DNA from: Citrobacter sp. Cu233
GTDB taxonomy: Bacteria > Pseudomonadota > Gammaproteobacteria > Enterobacterales > Enterobacteriaceae
Reading direction: 5' to 3'
NCBI RefSeq assembly: GCF_030332225.1
Contig: NZ_JAOWIF010000033.1
Location: 496,001 to 560,000, forward strand
Length of the DNA stretch: 64,000 bases
The notes under the pieces are model-generated. The model saw only the letters and a program-made list of their open reading frames with translations, ran no database searches and was not told the DNA's origin. Of this stretch, positions 1 to 11,653 are shown in pieces (the first letter of the stretch is position 1; every line of letters starts with the position of its first letter). The translations under genes were made by a program, and so were the position numbers.

Positions 1-2
1 AT

Positions 3-1091
3 TTCTGGTCCATCTTTATCTGGTCCATGTTTACCTTGCTGCAAGGTTTCGTCGATATCTTTAGCGGCTTCGGCATTATCGTTGCGCTGTTTACCCTGCG
101 CTTCCTCGTGGGGCTAGCTGAAGCACCCTCGTTCCCTGGCAACAGTCGCATTGTGGCGGCGTGGTTTCCGGCGCAGGAAAGGGGCACGGCGGTCGCTATC
201 TTTAACTCTGCGCAATACTTTGCCACCGTTATCTTCGCGCCAATTATGGGCTGGCTGACCCACGAAGTGGGCTGGTCGCACGTGTTCTTCTTTATGGGTG
301 GACTCGGGATCATCATCAGCTTTATCTGGCTGAAAGTGATTCACGAACCGAACCAGCATCCGGGTGTAAACCAAAAAGAGCTGGAGTACATTGCCGAAGG
401 TGGGGCGCTGATCAACATGGATCAGGCGGCTGCTAAAGCTAAAGTTCCGTTCAGCGTGAAATGGGGGCAAATCAAACAGTTGTTGGGTTCCCGCATGATG
501 ATCGGTATCTACATCGGCCAGTACTGTATTAACGCGCTGACCTACTTCTTTATCACCTGGTTCCCGGTCTATCTGGTACAGGCGCGCGGTATGTCGATTC
601 TGAAAGCGGGATTTGTCGCGTCGGTCCCGGCTATTTGCGGATTCGCAGGCGGTGTGCTCGGCGGCATTATTTCCGACTGGCTGATGCGTCGCACTGGTTC
701 GCTGAATATCGCCCGTAAAACGCCAATCGTGTTGGGTATGTTGCTGTCAATGGTGATGGTGTTCTGTAACTACGTCAACGTTGAATGGATGATTATCGGC
801 TTTATGGCGCTGGCCTTCTTCGGTAAAGGTATCGGTGCACTGGGCTGGGCGGTAATGGCAGACACGGCCCCCAAAGAGATTAGCGGCCTGAGCGGCGGTC
901 TGTTCAACATGTTCGGTAATATCTCCGGCATCGTGACACCGATTGCTATCGGCTACATTGTGGGCACGACGGGGTCGTTTAATGGTGCCTTGATTTACGT
1001 TGGAGTGCATGCGCTGATTGCCGTAGTGAGCTATCTGGTGCTGGTTGGCGATATTAAACGTATCGAACTGAAACCTGTCGCAGGACAATAA
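3..1091 (+). CDS. gudP: GudP, glucarate/galactarate MFS transporter (5' end outside window)
   Basis: Inner-membrane major facilitator that imports D-glucarate and related hexarates with protons. The reading frame is open from base 3, so about 90 N-terminal residues lie outside the window; the first ATG in the frame (27) is internal. The visible 362 residues show the anion:cation symporter pattern: a conserved [15 protein letters not shown] segment, alternating hydrophobic segments, a charged central loop around [12 protein letters not shown], and six C-terminal membrane segments. The stop overlaps the start region of gudX, so gudP-gudX-gudD are probably one operon. The match to E. coli GudP is close throughout. 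Confidence 0.93.
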   Translation, partial: FWSIFIWSMFTLLQGFVDIFSGFGIIVALFTLRFLVGLAEAPSFPGNSRIVAAWFPAQERGTAVAIFNSAQYFATVIFAPIMGWLTHEVGWSHVFFFMGGLGIIISFIWLKVIHEPNQHPGVNQKELEYIAEGGALINMDQAAAKAKVPFSVKWGQIKQLLGSRMMIGIYIGQYCINALTYFFITWFPVYLVQARGMSILKAGFVASVPAICGFAGGVLGGIISDWLMRRTGSLNIARKTPIVLGMLLSMVMVFCNYVNVEWMIIGFMALAFFGKGIGALGWAVMADTAPKEISGLSGGLFNMFGNISGIVTPIAIGYIVGTTGSFNGALIYVGVHALIAVVSYLVLVGDIKRIELKPVAGQ

Positions 1092-1093
1092 TG

Positions 1094-2434
1094 ATGACAA
1101 CACAATCGAGTCCCGTTATTACCGACATGAAGGTCATCCCGGTGGCTGGTCATGACAGCATGCTGCTCAATATTGGTGGCGCGCATAACGCCTGGTTTAC
1201 CCGCAATATCGTGGTCCTTACTGATAACGCCGGGCACACCGGTGTGGGGGAAGCGCCAGGCGGTGAAGTGATCTATCAAACGCTGGTGGACGCTATTCCG
1301 CAGGTGTTAGGCCAGGAAGTGGCGCGCCTGAATAAGGTGGTCCAGCAGGTGCATAAAGGCAATCAGGCTGCTGACTTTGATACCTTCGGCAATGGAGCCT
1401 GGACATTTGAGCTGCGCGTCAATGCTGTGGCGGCGCTGGAAGCCGCGCTGCTGGATCTGCTGGGCAAAACGCTGAATGTACCGGTCTGCGAGCTGTTAGG
1501 TCCGGGTAAGCAGCGTGATGCAGTGACCGTGCTCGGTTATCTGTTCTATGTAGGCGATCGCACCAAAACCGATCTGCCGTATCTGGAAAGTACGCCGGGT
1601 AAACATGAGTGGTATCACTTACGTCACCAGCAAGCGATGACCAGCGACGCGGTGGTGCGTCTGGCGCAGGCGTCACAGGATCGTTATGGCTTTAAAGATT
1701 TCAAACTGAAGGGCGGTGTGCTGCCTGGTGAGCAAGAAATTGAAACCGCCCGTGCGCTGAAATCTTGCTTCCCGGATGCGCGTATTACGGTGGACCCTAA
1801 CGGTGCCTGGTTGCTGGATGAAGCGATCTCCTTGTGCAAAGGGCTAAATGATGTACTGACTTACGCAGAAGATCCGTGTGGTGCTGAACAGGGATTTTCC
1901 GGGCGTGAAGTGATGGCCGAGTTCCGCCGCGCAACGGGATTACCGGTGGCGACCAACATGATTGCTACCAACTGGCGCGAAATGGGCCACGCGGTAATGC
2001 TGAATGCAGTCGATATTCCGCTGGCCGATCCGCACTTCTGGACGCTTTCTGGTGCAGTGCGCGTGGCACAGTTGTGCGATGACTGGGGCCTGACCTGGGG
2101 ATGCCATTCCAATAACCACTTTGATATTTCGCTGGCAATGTTTACTCACGTCGGTGCGGCAGCGCCGGGTAATCCGACAGCCATCGACACGCACTGGATT
2201 TGGCAGGAGGGCGATTGCCGTCTGACGAAGAATCCGCTGGAAATAAAGAACGGAAAAATTGCGGTTCCAGATGCACCTGGTCTGGGTGTGGAACTGGACT
2301 GGGATCAGGTGCAGAAAGCGCATGAAGCTTATAAGGCATTGCCCGGCGGTGCGCGTAATGACGCAGGACCGATGCAGTATCTGATCCCCGGATGGACTTT
2401 TGACCGTAAACGTCCTGTTTTCGGCCGTCACTGA
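1094..2434 (+). CDS. gudX: GudX, glucarate dehydratase-related protein
   Basis: Enolase-superfamily (mandelate racemase subgroup) paralogue of glucarate dehydratase; E. coli GudX has only weak dehydratase activity and may pair with GudD. Visible active-site elements: FKLKGG near residue 206 (Lys pair), DPNGAW near 235 and [10 protein letters not shown] near 260 (metal ligands), ATNMIAT near 290, and CHSNNHFD near 340 (catalytic His). About 446 residues, the usual length. Two adjacent ATGs (1091, 1094) overlap the gudP stop; 1094 gives the E. coli N-terminus MTTQ. An AGGA motif sits just upstream. It is a tandem duplicate of the following gudD. Confidence 0.92.
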   Translation: MTTQSSPVITDMKVIPVAGHDSMLLNIGGAHNAWFTRNIVVLTDNAGHTGVGEAPGGEVIYQTLVDAIPQVLGQEVARLNKVVQQVHKGNQAADFDTFGNGAWTFELRVNAVAALEAALLDLLGKTLNVPVCELLGPGKQRDAVTVLGYLFYVGDRTKTDLPYLESTPGKHEWYHLRHQQAMTSDAVVRLAQASQDRYGFKDFKLKGGVLPGEQEIETARALKSCFPDARITVDPNGAWLLDEAISLCKGLNDVLTYAEDPCGAEQGFSGREVMAEFRRATGLPVATNMIATNWREMGHAVMLNAVDIPLADPHFWTLSGAVRVAQLCDDWGLTWGCHSNNHFDISLAMFTHVGAAAPGNPTAIDTHWIWQEGDCRLTKNPLEIKNGKIAVPDAPGLGVELDWDQVQKAHEAYKALPGGARNDAGPMQYLIPGWTFDRKRPVFGRH

Positions 2435-2454
2435 TTTTGAATAAGGACACGATG

Positions 2455-3795
2455 ATGAGCGTACAATTTTCTACCCCAGTAGTGACCTCTATGCAGGTGA
2501 TCCCAGTTGCGGGCCACGACAGCATGCTGATGAACCTGAGCGGTGCACATGCCCCGTTCTTTACGCGTAATATTGTGATTATCAAAGATAATTCTGGTAA
2601 TGCCGGGGTGGGCGAAATTCCCGGCGGCGAGAAAATTCGTAAAACTCTGGAAGATGCGATTCCGCTGGTGGTGGGCAAAACGTTAGGTGAATACAAAAAC
2701 GTACTGAATACGGTACGCAATACCTTTGCCGATCGGGATGCCGGTGGGCGTGGTTTACAGACTTTCGATTTACGTACCACTATTCATGTGGTTACCGGGA
2801 TCGAAGCGGCAATGTTGGATCTGTTAGGCCAGCACCTGGGGGTGAATGTCGCGTCTCTGCTGGGTGATGGTCAGCAGCGTAGTGAAGTGGAGATGTTGGG
2901 GTATCTGTTCTTCGTCGGCAACCGTAAAGCGACGCCGCTGCCGTATCAGAGTCAGCCGGATGAGAAGTGCGATTGGTATCGTCTGCGCCATGAAGAGGCC
3001 ATGACCCCGGATGCGGTAGTGCGTCTGGCTGAAGCAGCGTATGAGAAATATGGTTTTAACGACTTTAAACTCAAAGGCGGCGTGCTGGCAGGGGAAGAGG
3101 AAGCGGAATCTATCGTCGCGTTGGCGAAGCGTTTCCCGCAGGCTCGCGTAACGCTCGATCCTAACGGCGCCTGGTCGTTGAATGAAGCGATCAAGATCGG
3201 TAAGTATCTGAAAGGATCGCTGGCTTATGCTGAAGATCCATGTGGCGCGGAGCAGGGTTTCTCTGGGCGTGAAGTGATGGCGGAATTCCGCCGCGCGACT
3301 GGCCTGCCGACGGCGACCAATATGATCGCTACCGACTGGCGTCAGATGGGGCACACGCTGTCGTTGCAGTCTGTGGATATTCCGCTGGCTGACCCGCATT
3401 TCTGGACTATGCAGGGGTCTGTTCGCGTGGCGCAGATGTGTCATGAGTTTGGCCTCACCTGGGGTTCACACTCAAACAATCACTTTGATATTTCGCTGGC
3501 GATGTTCACTCATGTTGCGGCAGCAGCGCCGGGTAAAATTACGGCTATTGATACCCACTGGATCTGGCAGGAAGGTAACCAACGCCTGACCAAAGAACCG
3601 TTCGAAATTAGAGGCGGCATGGTACAGGTACCAGCGAAGCCGGGTCTGGGTGTAGAACTGGATATGGACCAGGTGATGAAAGCGCACGAGCTGTACCAGC
3701 AACATGGCCTGGGAGCACGTGATGACGCGATGGGAATGCAGTACCTGATCCCGAACTGGACCTTTGATAATAAACGCCCATGCATGGTGCGCTAA
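2455..3795 (+). CDS. gudD: GudD, D-glucarate dehydratase
   Basis: Converts D-glucarate (and L-idarate) to 5-dehydro-4-deoxy-D-glucarate, the first catabolic step. The protein has the enolase-superfamily ligands in [23 protein letters not shown] and SHSNNHFD. The ATG at 2455 follows AAGGA with 7 nt spacing and gives MSVQF, matching the E. coli start; an upstream TTG at 2437 is less likely. At 446 residues it has the family length. It lies 20 bases after gudX and is followed by a hairpin and garK, so the set covers uptake, dehydration and the terminal glycerate kinase step. Confidence 0.95.
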   Translation: MSVQFSTPVVTSMQVIPVAGHDSMLMNLSGAHAPFFTRNIVIIKDNSGNAGVGEIPGGEKIRKTLEDAIPLVVGKTLGEYKNVLNTVRNTFADRDAGGRGLQTFDLRTTIHVVTGIEAAMLDLLGQHLGVNVASLLGDGQQRSEVEMLGYLFFVGNRKATPLPYQSQPDEKCDWYRLRHEEAMTPDAVVRLAEAAYEKYGFNDFKLKGGVLAGEEEAESIVALAKRFPQARVTLDPNGAWSLNEAIKIGKYLKGSLAYAEDPCGAEQGFSGREVMAEFRRATGLPTATNMIATDWRQMGHTLSLQSVDIPLADPHFWTMQGSVRVAQMCHEFGLTWGSHSNNHFDISLAMFTHVAAAAPGKITAIDTHWIWQEGNQRLTKEPFEIRGGMVQVPAKPGLGVELDMDQVMKAHELYQQHGLGARDDAMGMQYLIPNWTFDNKRPCMVR

Positions 3796-3801
3796 ACGTT
3801 A

Positions 3802-3825
3802 TGCCGGTTCTGACAGGAACCGGCA
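3802..3825 (+). terminator. Hairpin between gudD and garK
   Basis: Inverted repeat TGCCGGTT (3802-3809) and AACCGGCA (3818-3825) with a short loop, just after the gudD stop. There is no U-tract, so it is more likely an mRNA-stabilising or partial termination hairpin that lowers garK expression than a full terminator. Confidence 0.45.
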
Positions 3826-3873
3826 CATCTCCCGGTGTATGATTAACAGAATCAACATGCGTAAGGACGGCTT

Positions 3874-5016
3874 ATGAAAATAGTAATTGCACCGGATTCT
3901 TATAAAGAGAGTTTGAGTGCGCTTGAGGTGGCAACGGCCATTGAGCAGGGTTTTCGTGAGATCTGGCCTGATGCGGATTACGTAAAGATACCGGTCGCTG
4001 ATGGTGGTGAAGGAACGGTTGAGGCGATGGTTGCTGCTACAGCGGGTCACTTTGTGCATGTTGATGTTACTGGTCCATTGGGAAGTAAGGTACGGGCATT
4101 TTATGGGGTATCGGGAGATGAGCGCTCAGCGTTTATCGAGATGGCGGCCGCCAGTGGGTTAGAGCGAGTTCCGGCAGGTTTACGCGATCCGCTGAAAACC
4201 ACCTCATGGGGAACCGGAGAGTTGATTCGCCATGCGCTGGATGCGGGGGTGGAGCATATCATCATCGGGATTGGCGGTAGCGCAACTAATGATGGTGGTG
4301 CCGGTATGGTGCAGGCTCTGGGCGCCAAATTGCTGGATGCGCAGAATAACCAGATTGCGCAAGGCGGAATTGGTCTGGAAGCGCTCACCAGGATAGATAT
4401 TTCAGCGTTAGATAAGCGCCTTGCTACCTGTCGTATTGAAGTGGCCTGCGATGTAACGAATCCGCTGACCGGTAAAGAGGGCGCTTCTGCAGTATTTGGT
4501 CCGCAAAAAGGGGCAACGCCAGAGATGATTACCCGTCTGGATAATGCGCTCACGCACTATGCGCTACTGATTGCCCGCGATCTGGACGTTAACGTGTTGG
4601 ATCTGGTCGGTGGTGGCGCTGCCGGCGGCATGGGGGCTGCACTGTATGCGTTTTGTGGTGCGCAGCTACGCCGTGGTATCGAGATCGTGACGGATGCGTT
4701 ACACCTTGATGACTGCGTTGCGGATGCAGATTTAGTGGTGACCGGGGAAGGGCGTATTGACAGTCAGACGATCCATGGCAAAGTCCCGGTTGGCGTAGCG
4801 AACGTTGCAAAGCGATATAATAAGCCCGTCATTGGTATTGCAGGCAGCCTGACGCCAGATGTTGGCGTGGTGCATGAGCATGGAATTGATGCCGTTTTTA
4901 GCGTGATTTATACCATTTGCACGCTGGATGAGGCGCTGGATAATGCGAGTGAAAATGTGCGGATGACGGCACGAAACGTGGCCGCAACGCTTAAAGCAGG
5001 GCAGCAATTACGTTAA
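3874..5016 (+). CDS. garK: Glycerate 2-kinase (GarK/GlxK family)
   Basis: Phosphorylates D-glycerate to 2-phosphoglycerate, the last step that feeds glucarate/galactarate carbon into glycolysis. At 380 residues it has the family length, with the N-terminal MKIVIAPDSYKESLSA signature, the ADGGEGT motif near residue 46, GIGGSATNDGGAG near 135 and VTGEGRID near 290. E. coli K-12 lacks a kinase at this place, while Salmonella has one after gudD. The 78-base gap to gudD holds a hairpin, and AAGGAC precedes the ATG. Whether it equals garK or glxK of K-12 cannot be settled by eye. Confidence 0.88.
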   Translation: MKIVIAPDSYKESLSALEVATAIEQGFREIWPDADYVKIPVADGGEGTVEAMVAATAGHFVHVDVTGPLGSKVRAFYGVSGDERSAFIEMAAASGLERVPAGLRDPLKTTSWGTGELIRHALDAGVEHIIIGIGGSATNDGGAGMVQALGAKLLDAQNNQIAQGGIGLEALTRIDISALDKRLATCRIEVACDVTNPLTGKEGASAVFGPQKGATPEMITRLDNALTHYALLIARDLDVNVLDLVGGGAAGGMGAALYAFCGAQLRRGIEIVTDALHLDDCVADADLVVTGEGRIDSQTIHGKVPVGVANVAKRYNKPVIGIAGSLTPDVGVVHEHGIDAVFSVIYTICTLDEALDNASENVRMTARNVAATLKAGQQLR

Positions 5017-5031
5017 ATGAGAGTGGCTATA

Positions 5032-5067
5032 GGCCGGATAAGAGGCGTGAGCGTCGTTATCCGGCAA
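5032..5067. repeat. REP (palindromic unit)
   Basis: A single REP-type palindrome: GCCGGATAAGAGGCG facing GTCGTTATCCGGC. It sits between the convergent garK and barA genes, a typical REP position, and may act as a 3' end stabiliser for both transcripts. Confidence 0.8.
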
Positions 5068-5075
5068 TCAGACCT

Positions 5076-7832
5076 TTACCCCAACAGCTTCTTCGCTTCA
5101 CGTGCCACGTTGTCCATCTCATCAAGAAGCTCTAAAAACTCTGGTTCCAGCTCTTCCTCTTTAGTCCCGCTACGTAACTGCTGCTCAATAAGCTGACACA
5201 GGTTTTTCATGCGGGGAACCCCGCTGTAACCGCAGCTGCCGTGCAGTTTATGAATCAAGTCCACCAACCCTTCAGGGTTTTCACCCACCAGTTGCTCTTC
5301 AATTCTGTTACGGACTTCAGGCAAGAAATCGATCAGCATTTGCAGCATATCCCGCGCCAGATCGTTTTTACCGGCAGCCTGTCTTAACGCCAGTTGCCAG
5401 TCGAGGGTCGTATTCGGGTTGACCACGGGTTCAGGGGGTTCCGCCACGATAGTCCGGGCTGATGTGCCGGCACCGGGCTTATAGCGCAACAGCAAACTGT
5501 GCAATTTATCTTCTTCAATCGGCTTAGCCAGGTAGTCATTCATTCCGGCGCTGAGTAACTTCTCTTTTTGTCCCGCCATGGCATGTGCCGTTACCGCAAT
5601 AACCGGTGTCTGCTGCTGGTGTGGAAGCTGATGGATCAGTTCGCAGGCACGAATACCGTCCATGTCCGGCATCTGAATATCCATCAGGATCAGGTCAAAT
5701 TGCATTTGTTTGGCTCTGTCCACCGCCTGATGCCCGCTGTCGCACAGCTCGACGTGCTGCACCTTATCTTCAAGTAATGCGCCGATAAGCTTCAGGTTCG
5801 CCGGGTTGTCGTCCACCGCCATCACGGTCATCGCAATCTTGCTTTCATCTAACAACGGGAGTTCTGACCCTTGGTTCAGATGGCAATACTCGGTTAACAC
5901 AGGCAGCAATCGGGTTGAGGTGAGCGGTTTTAACAGACATGCCGCCGCGCCGCCTTGCTTTAATTTTTCAGCGTTAATCTGCGCATGGCAAGGCAACGCC
6001 AGCAACAGGAAATCGGTCATCGCGGCTGCGCTTGCCAGCCGTTCATGCTGCATGGTGAGCGGCTCGCGGAAAGTGACGGGTACACCGAGTAGCAGGATAT
6101 CGTAGTGTTCTGCCGGTAATGCAGAGAATGAAGGGCTGTAAATCACCTCCAGTGGCGTTTCACTCAAGATATCCAACGTGCATTGCGCGGCGGTAGCATT
6201 TGGTTCAACGTAAGCCAGTCGTTTACCTGCCAGACAGCGGGTGGTTGAACGTTCGCTGAGAACATTAGGATTGAGATCAAGACTGATATGGAACCAGAAG
6301 GTAGAACCGCGATTTGGTTGGCTATGAAATGAGATATCCCCCCCCATTTCATTGACCAGTTTTTGCGTGATCACAAGGCCAAGTCCGGTACCACCGTGAC
6401 GGCGCGAAATGCTGGCATCAGCCTGACGGAAAGCCTGGAACAGACGTGACTGATCGCGCTCTGGAATACCAATACCGGTATCGCGGATTTGAACTTCTAT
6501 CTGGACTTTGGTGTTACTGAGCGCGCGTTTTTCAACCAGAATGTCGATATTGCCGCTCTCAGTAAATTTGATGGCATTGCCGACCAGGTTGGTGATGACC
6601 TGTTGCAAACGCAGCGGGTCGCCAATCACATTGTCCGGAACGTCATTTTTAATATTCAGTGTTAGCTCCAGCCCTTTGTCATGGGAGGAGTGCGCTAACA
6701 GCGTTACGACGTCATCCAGTGTGCTGCGCAGCGGGAACGGTATGCTTTCCAGAATCAGTTTACCCGCTTCCAGTTTAGAGAAGTCGAGCACATCATTGAT
6801 GATAGCGAGCAGGTTGTTGGCAGAGCGTTCAATCGTATTCAGGTGATCACGCTGGGTGGTATTTAACTCGGTTTTTAGTGTCAGGCGTGTAAAGCCAATG
6901 ACACCGTTTAGCGGTGTACGTAGCTCGTGAGACATGTTCGCCAGGAACTCTGATTTAATACGCGCAGCTTCCTGAGCGCGTTTCTTTGCCAGGTCCAGCT
7001 CAATGTTTTGGATCTCCATCTGCTCCAGCGTTTCGCGCAGATCTGAAGTCGCCTGATCGATATTGTGCTGCATCTCTTCATGGTAGGCGGCGAGAGACAT
7101 CGCCATCGAGTTGATGCCATTCTTCAGCATATCCAGTTCGCCCAACATGAAACCTTCCACGCGGCTATCGAGCTGACCTCTACGTATCCGGTCTACGGTA
7201 TTCACCATGTTGCGAATTGGGCCGGTCACGTCACGCATCAGACGCCAGCCGAAAATTAACGCAATACCAATACAAAACAGCATCATGACGCTGGAGATAA
7301 AGATCTCTTTGTACTGCTGTAATCGCACGGACTTGAGGTCCAGCTCAAGCGCCACATATCCCAGCATATTTTTGGTGTTTTTCGCATCGCTAACGGCAGA
7401 TTCATCCGGTGAATAGCTTTCCGATATAATAGGGGTACGCAGGATCATGATATCCCCGAGCCGGGTTACGCTCAGCTTTCGCGGAAACGGCGATCCGGTA
7501 GCCAATTGCATCTCTGACGGATCAAGATGAAAGTTGGAGGTGACGAACAGTCGGTTATTTTCGTCATAGACGGAAATTGCCCGCACAATATCGGAATGGC
7601 GACGATGCAACACGCTGATAAGCTGGCCGATGGATTCCCGGTTTTGCAAGTTCATGCCGTATTCGCTGGATACCGCGAGTGGTTCAATGATGCTGGCACC
7701 AGCATCTTCCAGTTGACGCTGCAAGTCGTTATAGCGATGCACAACAAAAAAGATACTGAGCAGCAAACCTATCAGGACGGTCGGGGCCAGGATCAGAATC
7801 ATCATGCGTGCGCGCAGGCTGTAGTTGGTCAT
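5076..7832 (-). CDS. barA: BarA, tripartite hybrid sensor histidine kinase
   Basis: Inner-membrane sensor that phosphorylates the response regulator UvrY, controlling CsrB/CsrC RNAs and carbon metabolism. Domains in order over 918 residues (the E. coli length): N-terminal membrane segment (about 10-30), periplasmic region, second membrane segment (about 175-195), HAMP, histidine kinase domain with [15 protein letters not shown] (His near 302), ATPase domain with GTGLGL, a degenerate receiver, a full receiver with [13 protein letters not shown] (Asp near 718), and an HPt domain with [13 protein letters not shown] (His near 861). Transcribed divergently from rlmD with only 57 bases between them. 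Confidence 0.96.
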   Translation of the reverse strand: MTNYSLRARMMILILAPTVLIGLLLSIFFVVHRYNDLQRQLEDAGASIIEPLAVSSEYGMNLQNRESIGQLISVLHRRHSDIVRAISVYDENNRLFVTSNFHLDPSEMQLATGSPFPRKLSVTRLGDIMILRTPIISESYSPDESAVSDAKNTKNMLGYVALELDLKSVRLQQYKEIFISSVMMLFCIGIALIFGWRLMRDVTGPIRNMVNTVDRIRRGQLDSRVEGFMLGELDMLKNGINSMAMSLAAYHEEMQHNIDQATSDLRETLEQMEIQNIELDLAKKRAQEAARIKSEFLANMSHELRTPLNGVIGFTRLTLKTELNTTQRDHLNTIERSANNLLAIINDVLDFSKLEAGKLILESIPFPLRSTLDDVVTLLAHSSHDKGLELTLNIKNDVPDNVIGDPLRLQQVITNLVGNAIKFTESGNIDILVEKRALSNTKVQIEVQIRDTGIGIPERDQSRLFQAFRQADASISRRHGGTGLGLVITQKLVNEMGGDISFHSQPNRGSTFWFHISLDLNPNVLSERSTTRCLAGKRLAYVEPNATAAQCTLDILSETPLEVIYSPSFSALPAEHYDILLLGVPVTFREPLTMQHERLASAAAMTDFLLLALPCHAQINAEKLKQGGAAACLLKPLTSTRLLPVLTEYCHLNQGSELPLLDESKIAMTVMAVDDNPANLKLIGALLEDKVQHVELCDSGHQAVDRAKQMQFDLILMDIQMPDMDGIRACELIHQLPHQQQTPVIAVTAHAMAGQKEKLLSAGMNDYLAKPIEEDKLHSLLLRYKPGAGTSARTIVAEPPEPVVNPNTTLDWQLALRQAAGKNDLARDMLQMLIDFLPEVRNRIEEQLVGENPEGLVDLIHKLHGSCGYSGVPRMKNLCQLIEQQLRSGTKEEELEPEFLELLDEMDNVAREAKKLLG

Positions 7833-7889
7833 GGAGTTCCGTTATGGGACAATTAGGGTCACACTGTTAAATAGAGAAATATCTCGTCG

Positions 7890-9188
7890 ATGGCGCAATT
7901 CTACTCTGCAAAACGACGCGTGACGACGCGTCAGATCATAACCGTTACCGTCAATGACCTTGATTCTTTTGGTCAGGGTGTTGCTCGTCATAACGGGAAA
8001 GCCCTGTTTATACCGGAATTGCTGCCCCAGGAAAGCGCAGAAGTGGTGATTACTGAAGATAAAAAACAGTTTGCCCGTGCGCAAGTCAAACGTCGTTTAA
8101 ACGACAGTTCGGAACGTGAAGTGCCACGTTGCCCACATTTTGGGGTCTGTGGTGGCTGTCAACAGCAGCATGCCAGCATCCCTTTGCAGCAGCGTAGCAA
8201 AAGTGCAGCGTTGTCGCGTTTAATGAAATGTGAGGTGACGGAAGTTATCGCCGATACCCCGTGGGGTTATCGGCGCCGCGCGCGTTTAAGTCTGAACTAT
8301 CGCTTGAAAGAGCAGCAATTGCAGATGGGATTTCGCAAGTCCGGCTCCAGCGACATTATCGATGTGAAGCAATGCCCTATTTTGGTGCCCCAACTTGAGG
8401 CGCTGTTGCCTGAAATTCGGGCATGCCTGCAGAGTCTGCAGGGGCTGCGTCACTTGGGACATGTCGAATTGGTGCAGGCTGGAAGTGGAACCCTGATGAT
8501 TTTGCGCCACACTGCGCCACTGAATACCGCGGATAAAGAAAAACTGGAATGTTTTTCGCATTCTCAGGGACTGTCTTTGTTTCTGGCTCCGCAAAGCGAG
8601 ATACTGGAATCAAATTCAGAAGAATCGCCCTGGTATGATTCAAATGGACTACGTTTAACCTTTAGCCCGCGTGATTTTATCCAGGTCAATGAAGGGGTAA
8701 ACCAAAAAATGGTTTCCTGTGCGCTGGAATGGCTGGATGTGCAGCCAGAGGATCGCGTGCTTGATTTGTTCTGTGGTATGGGGAATTTTACGTTGCCGTT
8801 GGCCGTCCGGGCTGCGAGCGTTGTGGGGGTTGAAGGTGTCCCTGCGCTGGTGGAAAAAGGCCGGGAGAATGCGCGGAATAACGGACTACACAATGTGACA
8901 TTCTTTCATGAAAACCTTGAAGAAGATGTCACCAAACAACCATGGGCAAAAAACGGATTTGACAAAGTCTTGCTCGATCCTGCGCGTGCGGGGGCTGCCG
9001 GCGTGATGCAACATATTATAAAATTAAACCCTGTCCGCGTTGTTTATGTATCCTGTAATCCTGCTACGCTGGCTCGTGACAGCGAAGCGTTACTCAATGC
9101 AGGATATACCGTTCGGCGACTGGCGATGCTCGATATGTTCCCGCACACTGGACATCTGGAATCGATGGTCCTGTTTGAGCGTTTGTAA
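7890..9188 (+). CDS. rlmD: RlmD, 23S rRNA (uracil-1939-C5) methyltransferase
   Basis: S-adenosylmethionine-dependent methyltransferase (formerly RumA) that makes m5U1939 in 23S rRNA. It has an N-terminal TRAM domain, the iron-sulfur motif [10 protein letters not shown] around residues 80-90, a later Cys in VKQCPIL, the SAM site [13 protein letters not shown] around 300, and the catalytic [12 protein letters not shown] motif near 390. At 432 residues it matches the E. coli enzyme. It is followed after 100 bases by relA, the usual order. Confidence 0.95.
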   Translation: MAQFYSAKRRVTTRQIITVTVNDLDSFGQGVARHNGKALFIPELLPQESAEVVITEDKKQFARAQVKRRLNDSSEREVPRCPHFGVCGGCQQQHASIPLQQRSKSAALSRLMKCEVTEVIADTPWGYRRRARLSLNYRLKEQQLQMGFRKSGSSDIIDVKQCPILVPQLEALLPEIRACLQSLQGLRHLGHVELVQAGSGTLMILRHTAPLNTADKEKLECFSHSQGLSLFLAPQSEILESNSEESPWYDSNGLRLTFSPRDFIQVNEGVNQKMVSCALEWLDVQPEDRVLDLFCGMGNFTLPLAVRAASVVGVEGVPALVEKGRENARNNGLHNVTFFHENLEEDVTKQPWAKNGFDKVLLDPARAGAAGVMQHIIKLNPVRVVYVSCNPATLARDSEALLNAGYTVRRLAMLDMFPHTGHLESMVLFERL

Positions 9189-9288
9189 TGAATTTTATAC
9201 CCATTGGATTTCGGGTTGTAATGCAGCGTGAAAGAAAATGGGTACGGCTTGTCGACTTCGACAGGCCAAGCCCCTTAAGGAGAGGACG

Positions 9289-11523
9289 ATGGTTGCGGTA
9301 AGAAGTGCACATATAAATAAAGCTGGTGAGTTTGATCCTAAGAAATGGATCGCGAGTCTGGGGATCTCCAGCCAGCAGTCGTGTGAACGCTTAGCCGAAA
9401 CCTGGGCGTATTGCCTGCAGCAGACACAGGGGCATCCGGATGCGGATCTGCTGCTGTGGCGTGGCGTCGAAATGGTGGAAATACTCTCCATGTTGAGTAT
9501 GGATATCGACACGCTGCGAGCGGCGATGCTGTTCCCTCTGGCGGATGCCAATGTGGTGAGTGAAGACATCCTGCGCGAGAGCGTAGGCACGTCAATCGTT
9601 AATCTTATCCATGGTGTGCGTGATATGGCGGCAATACGCCAGCTAAAAGCCACGCATACCGACTCCGTCTCTTCCGAGCAGGTTGATAACGTTCGTCGCA
9701 TGCTGCTGGCAATGGTCGACGACTTCCGCTGTGTGGTCATCAAGCTGGCGGAACGGATTGCCCATCTGCGAGAAGTGAAAGACGCGCCGGAAGATGAACG
9801 CGTGCTGGCGGCAAAAGAGTGCACCAATATTTATGCTCCGCTGGCTAACCGATTAGGTATCGGGCAATTAAAATGGGAGCTGGAAGATTACTGCTTCCGC
9901 TACCTGCACCCAGCCGAATACAAACGCATTGCTAAACTACTGCATGAACGCCGTATCGACAGAGAACACTATATCGACGAGTTTGTTGGGCATCTGCGTT
10001 CAGAGATGAAAACCGAAGGTGTAAAAGCCGAGGTGTACGGGCGTCCGAAGCATATTTACAGTATCTGGCGCAAAATGCAGAAAAAGCAGTTGGCTTTTGA
10101 CGAACTGTTCGATGTGCGCGCGGTGCGTATCGTGGCTGAGCGTTTACAGGATTGCTATGCCGCGCTGGGGATCGTGCACACTCACTATCGCCATCTGCCT
10201 GATGAGTTCGATGACTACGTCGCTAATCCAAAGCCTAACGGTTACCAGTCAATCCATACGGTTGTGCTGGGACCCGGCGGTAAAACCATTGAAATCCAGA
10301 TCCGTACCAAACAGATGCACGAAGATGCCGAGCTGGGCGTTGCCGCGCACTGGAAGTACAAAGAAGGTACCGCTTCAGGCGCTGCGCGTTCTGGTCATGA
10401 AGATCGCATTGCGTGGCTGCGTAAACTGATAGCCTGGCAGGAAGAGATGGCTGATTCCGGTGAAATGCTGGATGAAGTGCGTAGCCAGGTCTTTGACGAC
10501 AGAGTTTACGTCTTTACGCCAAAAGGCGATGTCGTGGACTTACCGGCGGGCTCGACGCCGCTCGATTTTGCTTATCACATCCACAGTGATGTGGGGCATC
10601 GTTGCATTGGCGCGAAAATTGGCGGTCGCATCGTACCGTTTACCTATCAGCTGCAGATGGGCGATCAAATTGAAATCATCACCCAGAAACAGCCAAACCC
10701 TAGCCGCGACTGGCTAAACCCTAACCTGGGCTACGTGACGACCAGCAGGGGGCGCTCTAAGATCCATGCCTGGTTCCGTAAACAGGACCGGGACAAAAAT
10801 ATCCTGGCTGGTCGTCAGATCCTCGATGATGAACTGGCGCACCTGGGTATTAGCCTGAAAGAGGCTGAAAAACACCTGCTTCCGCGTTACAGCTTTAATG
10901 AGCTGGAAGAGCTGCTGGCGGCGATCGGCGGCGGTGACATCCGCCTCAACCAGATGGTCAACTTCCTGCAAGCGCAGTTTAATAAACCAAGCGCTGCTGA
11001 ACAGGATGCTGCTGCACTGAAACAGCTTCAGCAGAAAACGCAGGCCCCGCAGACTCGCCGTAAAGACGATGGCCGTGTGGTGGTCGAAGGGGTTGGAAAC
11101 CTGATGCACCATATCGCGCGCTGTTGCCAGCCTATCCCTGGCGATGAGATTGTCGGGTTTATCACCCAGGGACGTGGTATTTCCGTGCACCGGGCTGATT
11201 GTGAACAACTGACAGAGCTGCGCTCACATGCCCCGGAACGTATCGTTGATGCGGTTTGGGGTGAAAGCTACTCGGCTGGGTACTCGCTGGTCGTCCGTGT
11301 GCAGGCAAACGATCGGAGCGGCTTATTACGTGATATCACGACGATTCTTGCTAACGAGAAAGTAAACGTGCTGGGGGTTGCCAGCCGTAGTGATACCAAA
11401 CAACAGTTGGCCACCATTGATATGACCATCGAAATCTACAACCTGCAGGTGCTCGGACGCGTGCTCGGCAAACTGAACCAGGTGCCGGATGTGATCGACG
11501 CGCGTCGCTTGCACGGTAATTAA
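9289..11523 (+). CDS. relA: RelA, ribosome-associated (p)ppGpp synthetase I
   Basis: Senses uncharged tRNA on stalled ribosomes and makes (p)ppGpp, the stringent response alarmone. The 744 residues show the long-RSH layout: an inactive N-terminal hydrolase-like domain, the synthetase domain with the YGRPKHIYSIWRKM nucleotide-binding segment near 247, a TGS domain (VYVFTPKGDVVDLP), a helical region, the Cys-rich motif HHIARCCQPIPG near 612, and a C-terminal ACT/RRM domain. The ATG at 9289 gives MVAVRSAH, matches E. coli and follows the strong ribosome site TTAAGGAGAGGAC; the upstream in-frame ATG at 9238 is not used. Confidence 0.96.
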   Translation: MVAVRSAHINKAGEFDPKKWIASLGISSQQSCERLAETWAYCLQQTQGHPDADLLLWRGVEMVEILSMLSMDIDTLRAAMLFPLADANVVSEDILRESVGTSIVNLIHGVRDMAAIRQLKATHTDSVSSEQVDNVRRMLLAMVDDFRCVVIKLAERIAHLREVKDAPEDERVLAAKECTNIYAPLANRLGIGQLKWELEDYCFRYLHPAEYKRIAKLLHERRIDREHYIDEFVGHLRSEMKTEGVKAEVYGRPKHIYSIWRKMQKKQLAFDELFDVRAVRIVAERLQDCYAALGIVHTHYRHLPDEFDDYVANPKPNGYQSIHTVVLGPGGKTIEIQIRTKQMHEDAELGVAAHWKYKEGTASGAARSGHEDRIAWLRKLIAWQEEMADSGEMLDEVRSQVFDDRVYVFTPKGDVVDLPAGSTPLDFAYHIHSDVGHRCIGAKIGGRIVPFTYQLQMGDQIEIITQKQPNPSRDWLNPNLGYVTTSRGRSKIHAWFRKQDRDKNILAGRQILDDELAHLGISLKEAEKHLLPRYSFNELEELLAAIGGGDIRLNQMVNFLQAQFNKPSAAEQDAAALKQLQQKTQAPQTRRKDDGRVVVEGVGNLMHHIARCCQPIPGDEIVGFITQGRGISVHRADCEQLTELRSHAPERIVDAVWGESYSAGYSLVVRVQANDRSGLLRDITTILANEKVNVLGVASRSDTKQQLATIDMTIEIYNLQVLGRVLGKLNQVPDVIDARRLHGN

Positions 11524-11530
11524 TTATTTT

Positions 11531-11628
11531 GTAGGCCGGATGATCTTGCAGGCCTGATAAAACGCGTTAGCGTTGCCATCAGGCATTGCTATGTTGCCGG
11601 ATGTCGGCTGTCGCCTTATTCGGCCTAC
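11531..11628. repeat. BIME (paired REP elements) between relA and mazG
   Basis: About 98 bases bounded by GTAGGCCG (11531) and CGGCCTAC (11621), with internal palindromic units including AACGCGTTAGCGTT and TTGCCGGATGTCGGC. This REP cluster occupies the place where E. coli K-12 carries the mazEF toxin-antitoxin genes; no mazE or mazF reading frame is present. Confidence 0.8.
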
Positions 11629-11653
11629 TGTATTGAAATTTCAGGATTTTTAC

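Noticed and set aside
9238..9288. Upstream start of relA adding 17 residues
   Set aside because: The ATG at 9289 has an excellent ribosome site and matches the known N-terminus.
11573..11653. Upstream start of mazG adding 27 residues
   Set aside because: The extra codons lie in the REP cluster and match no MazG.
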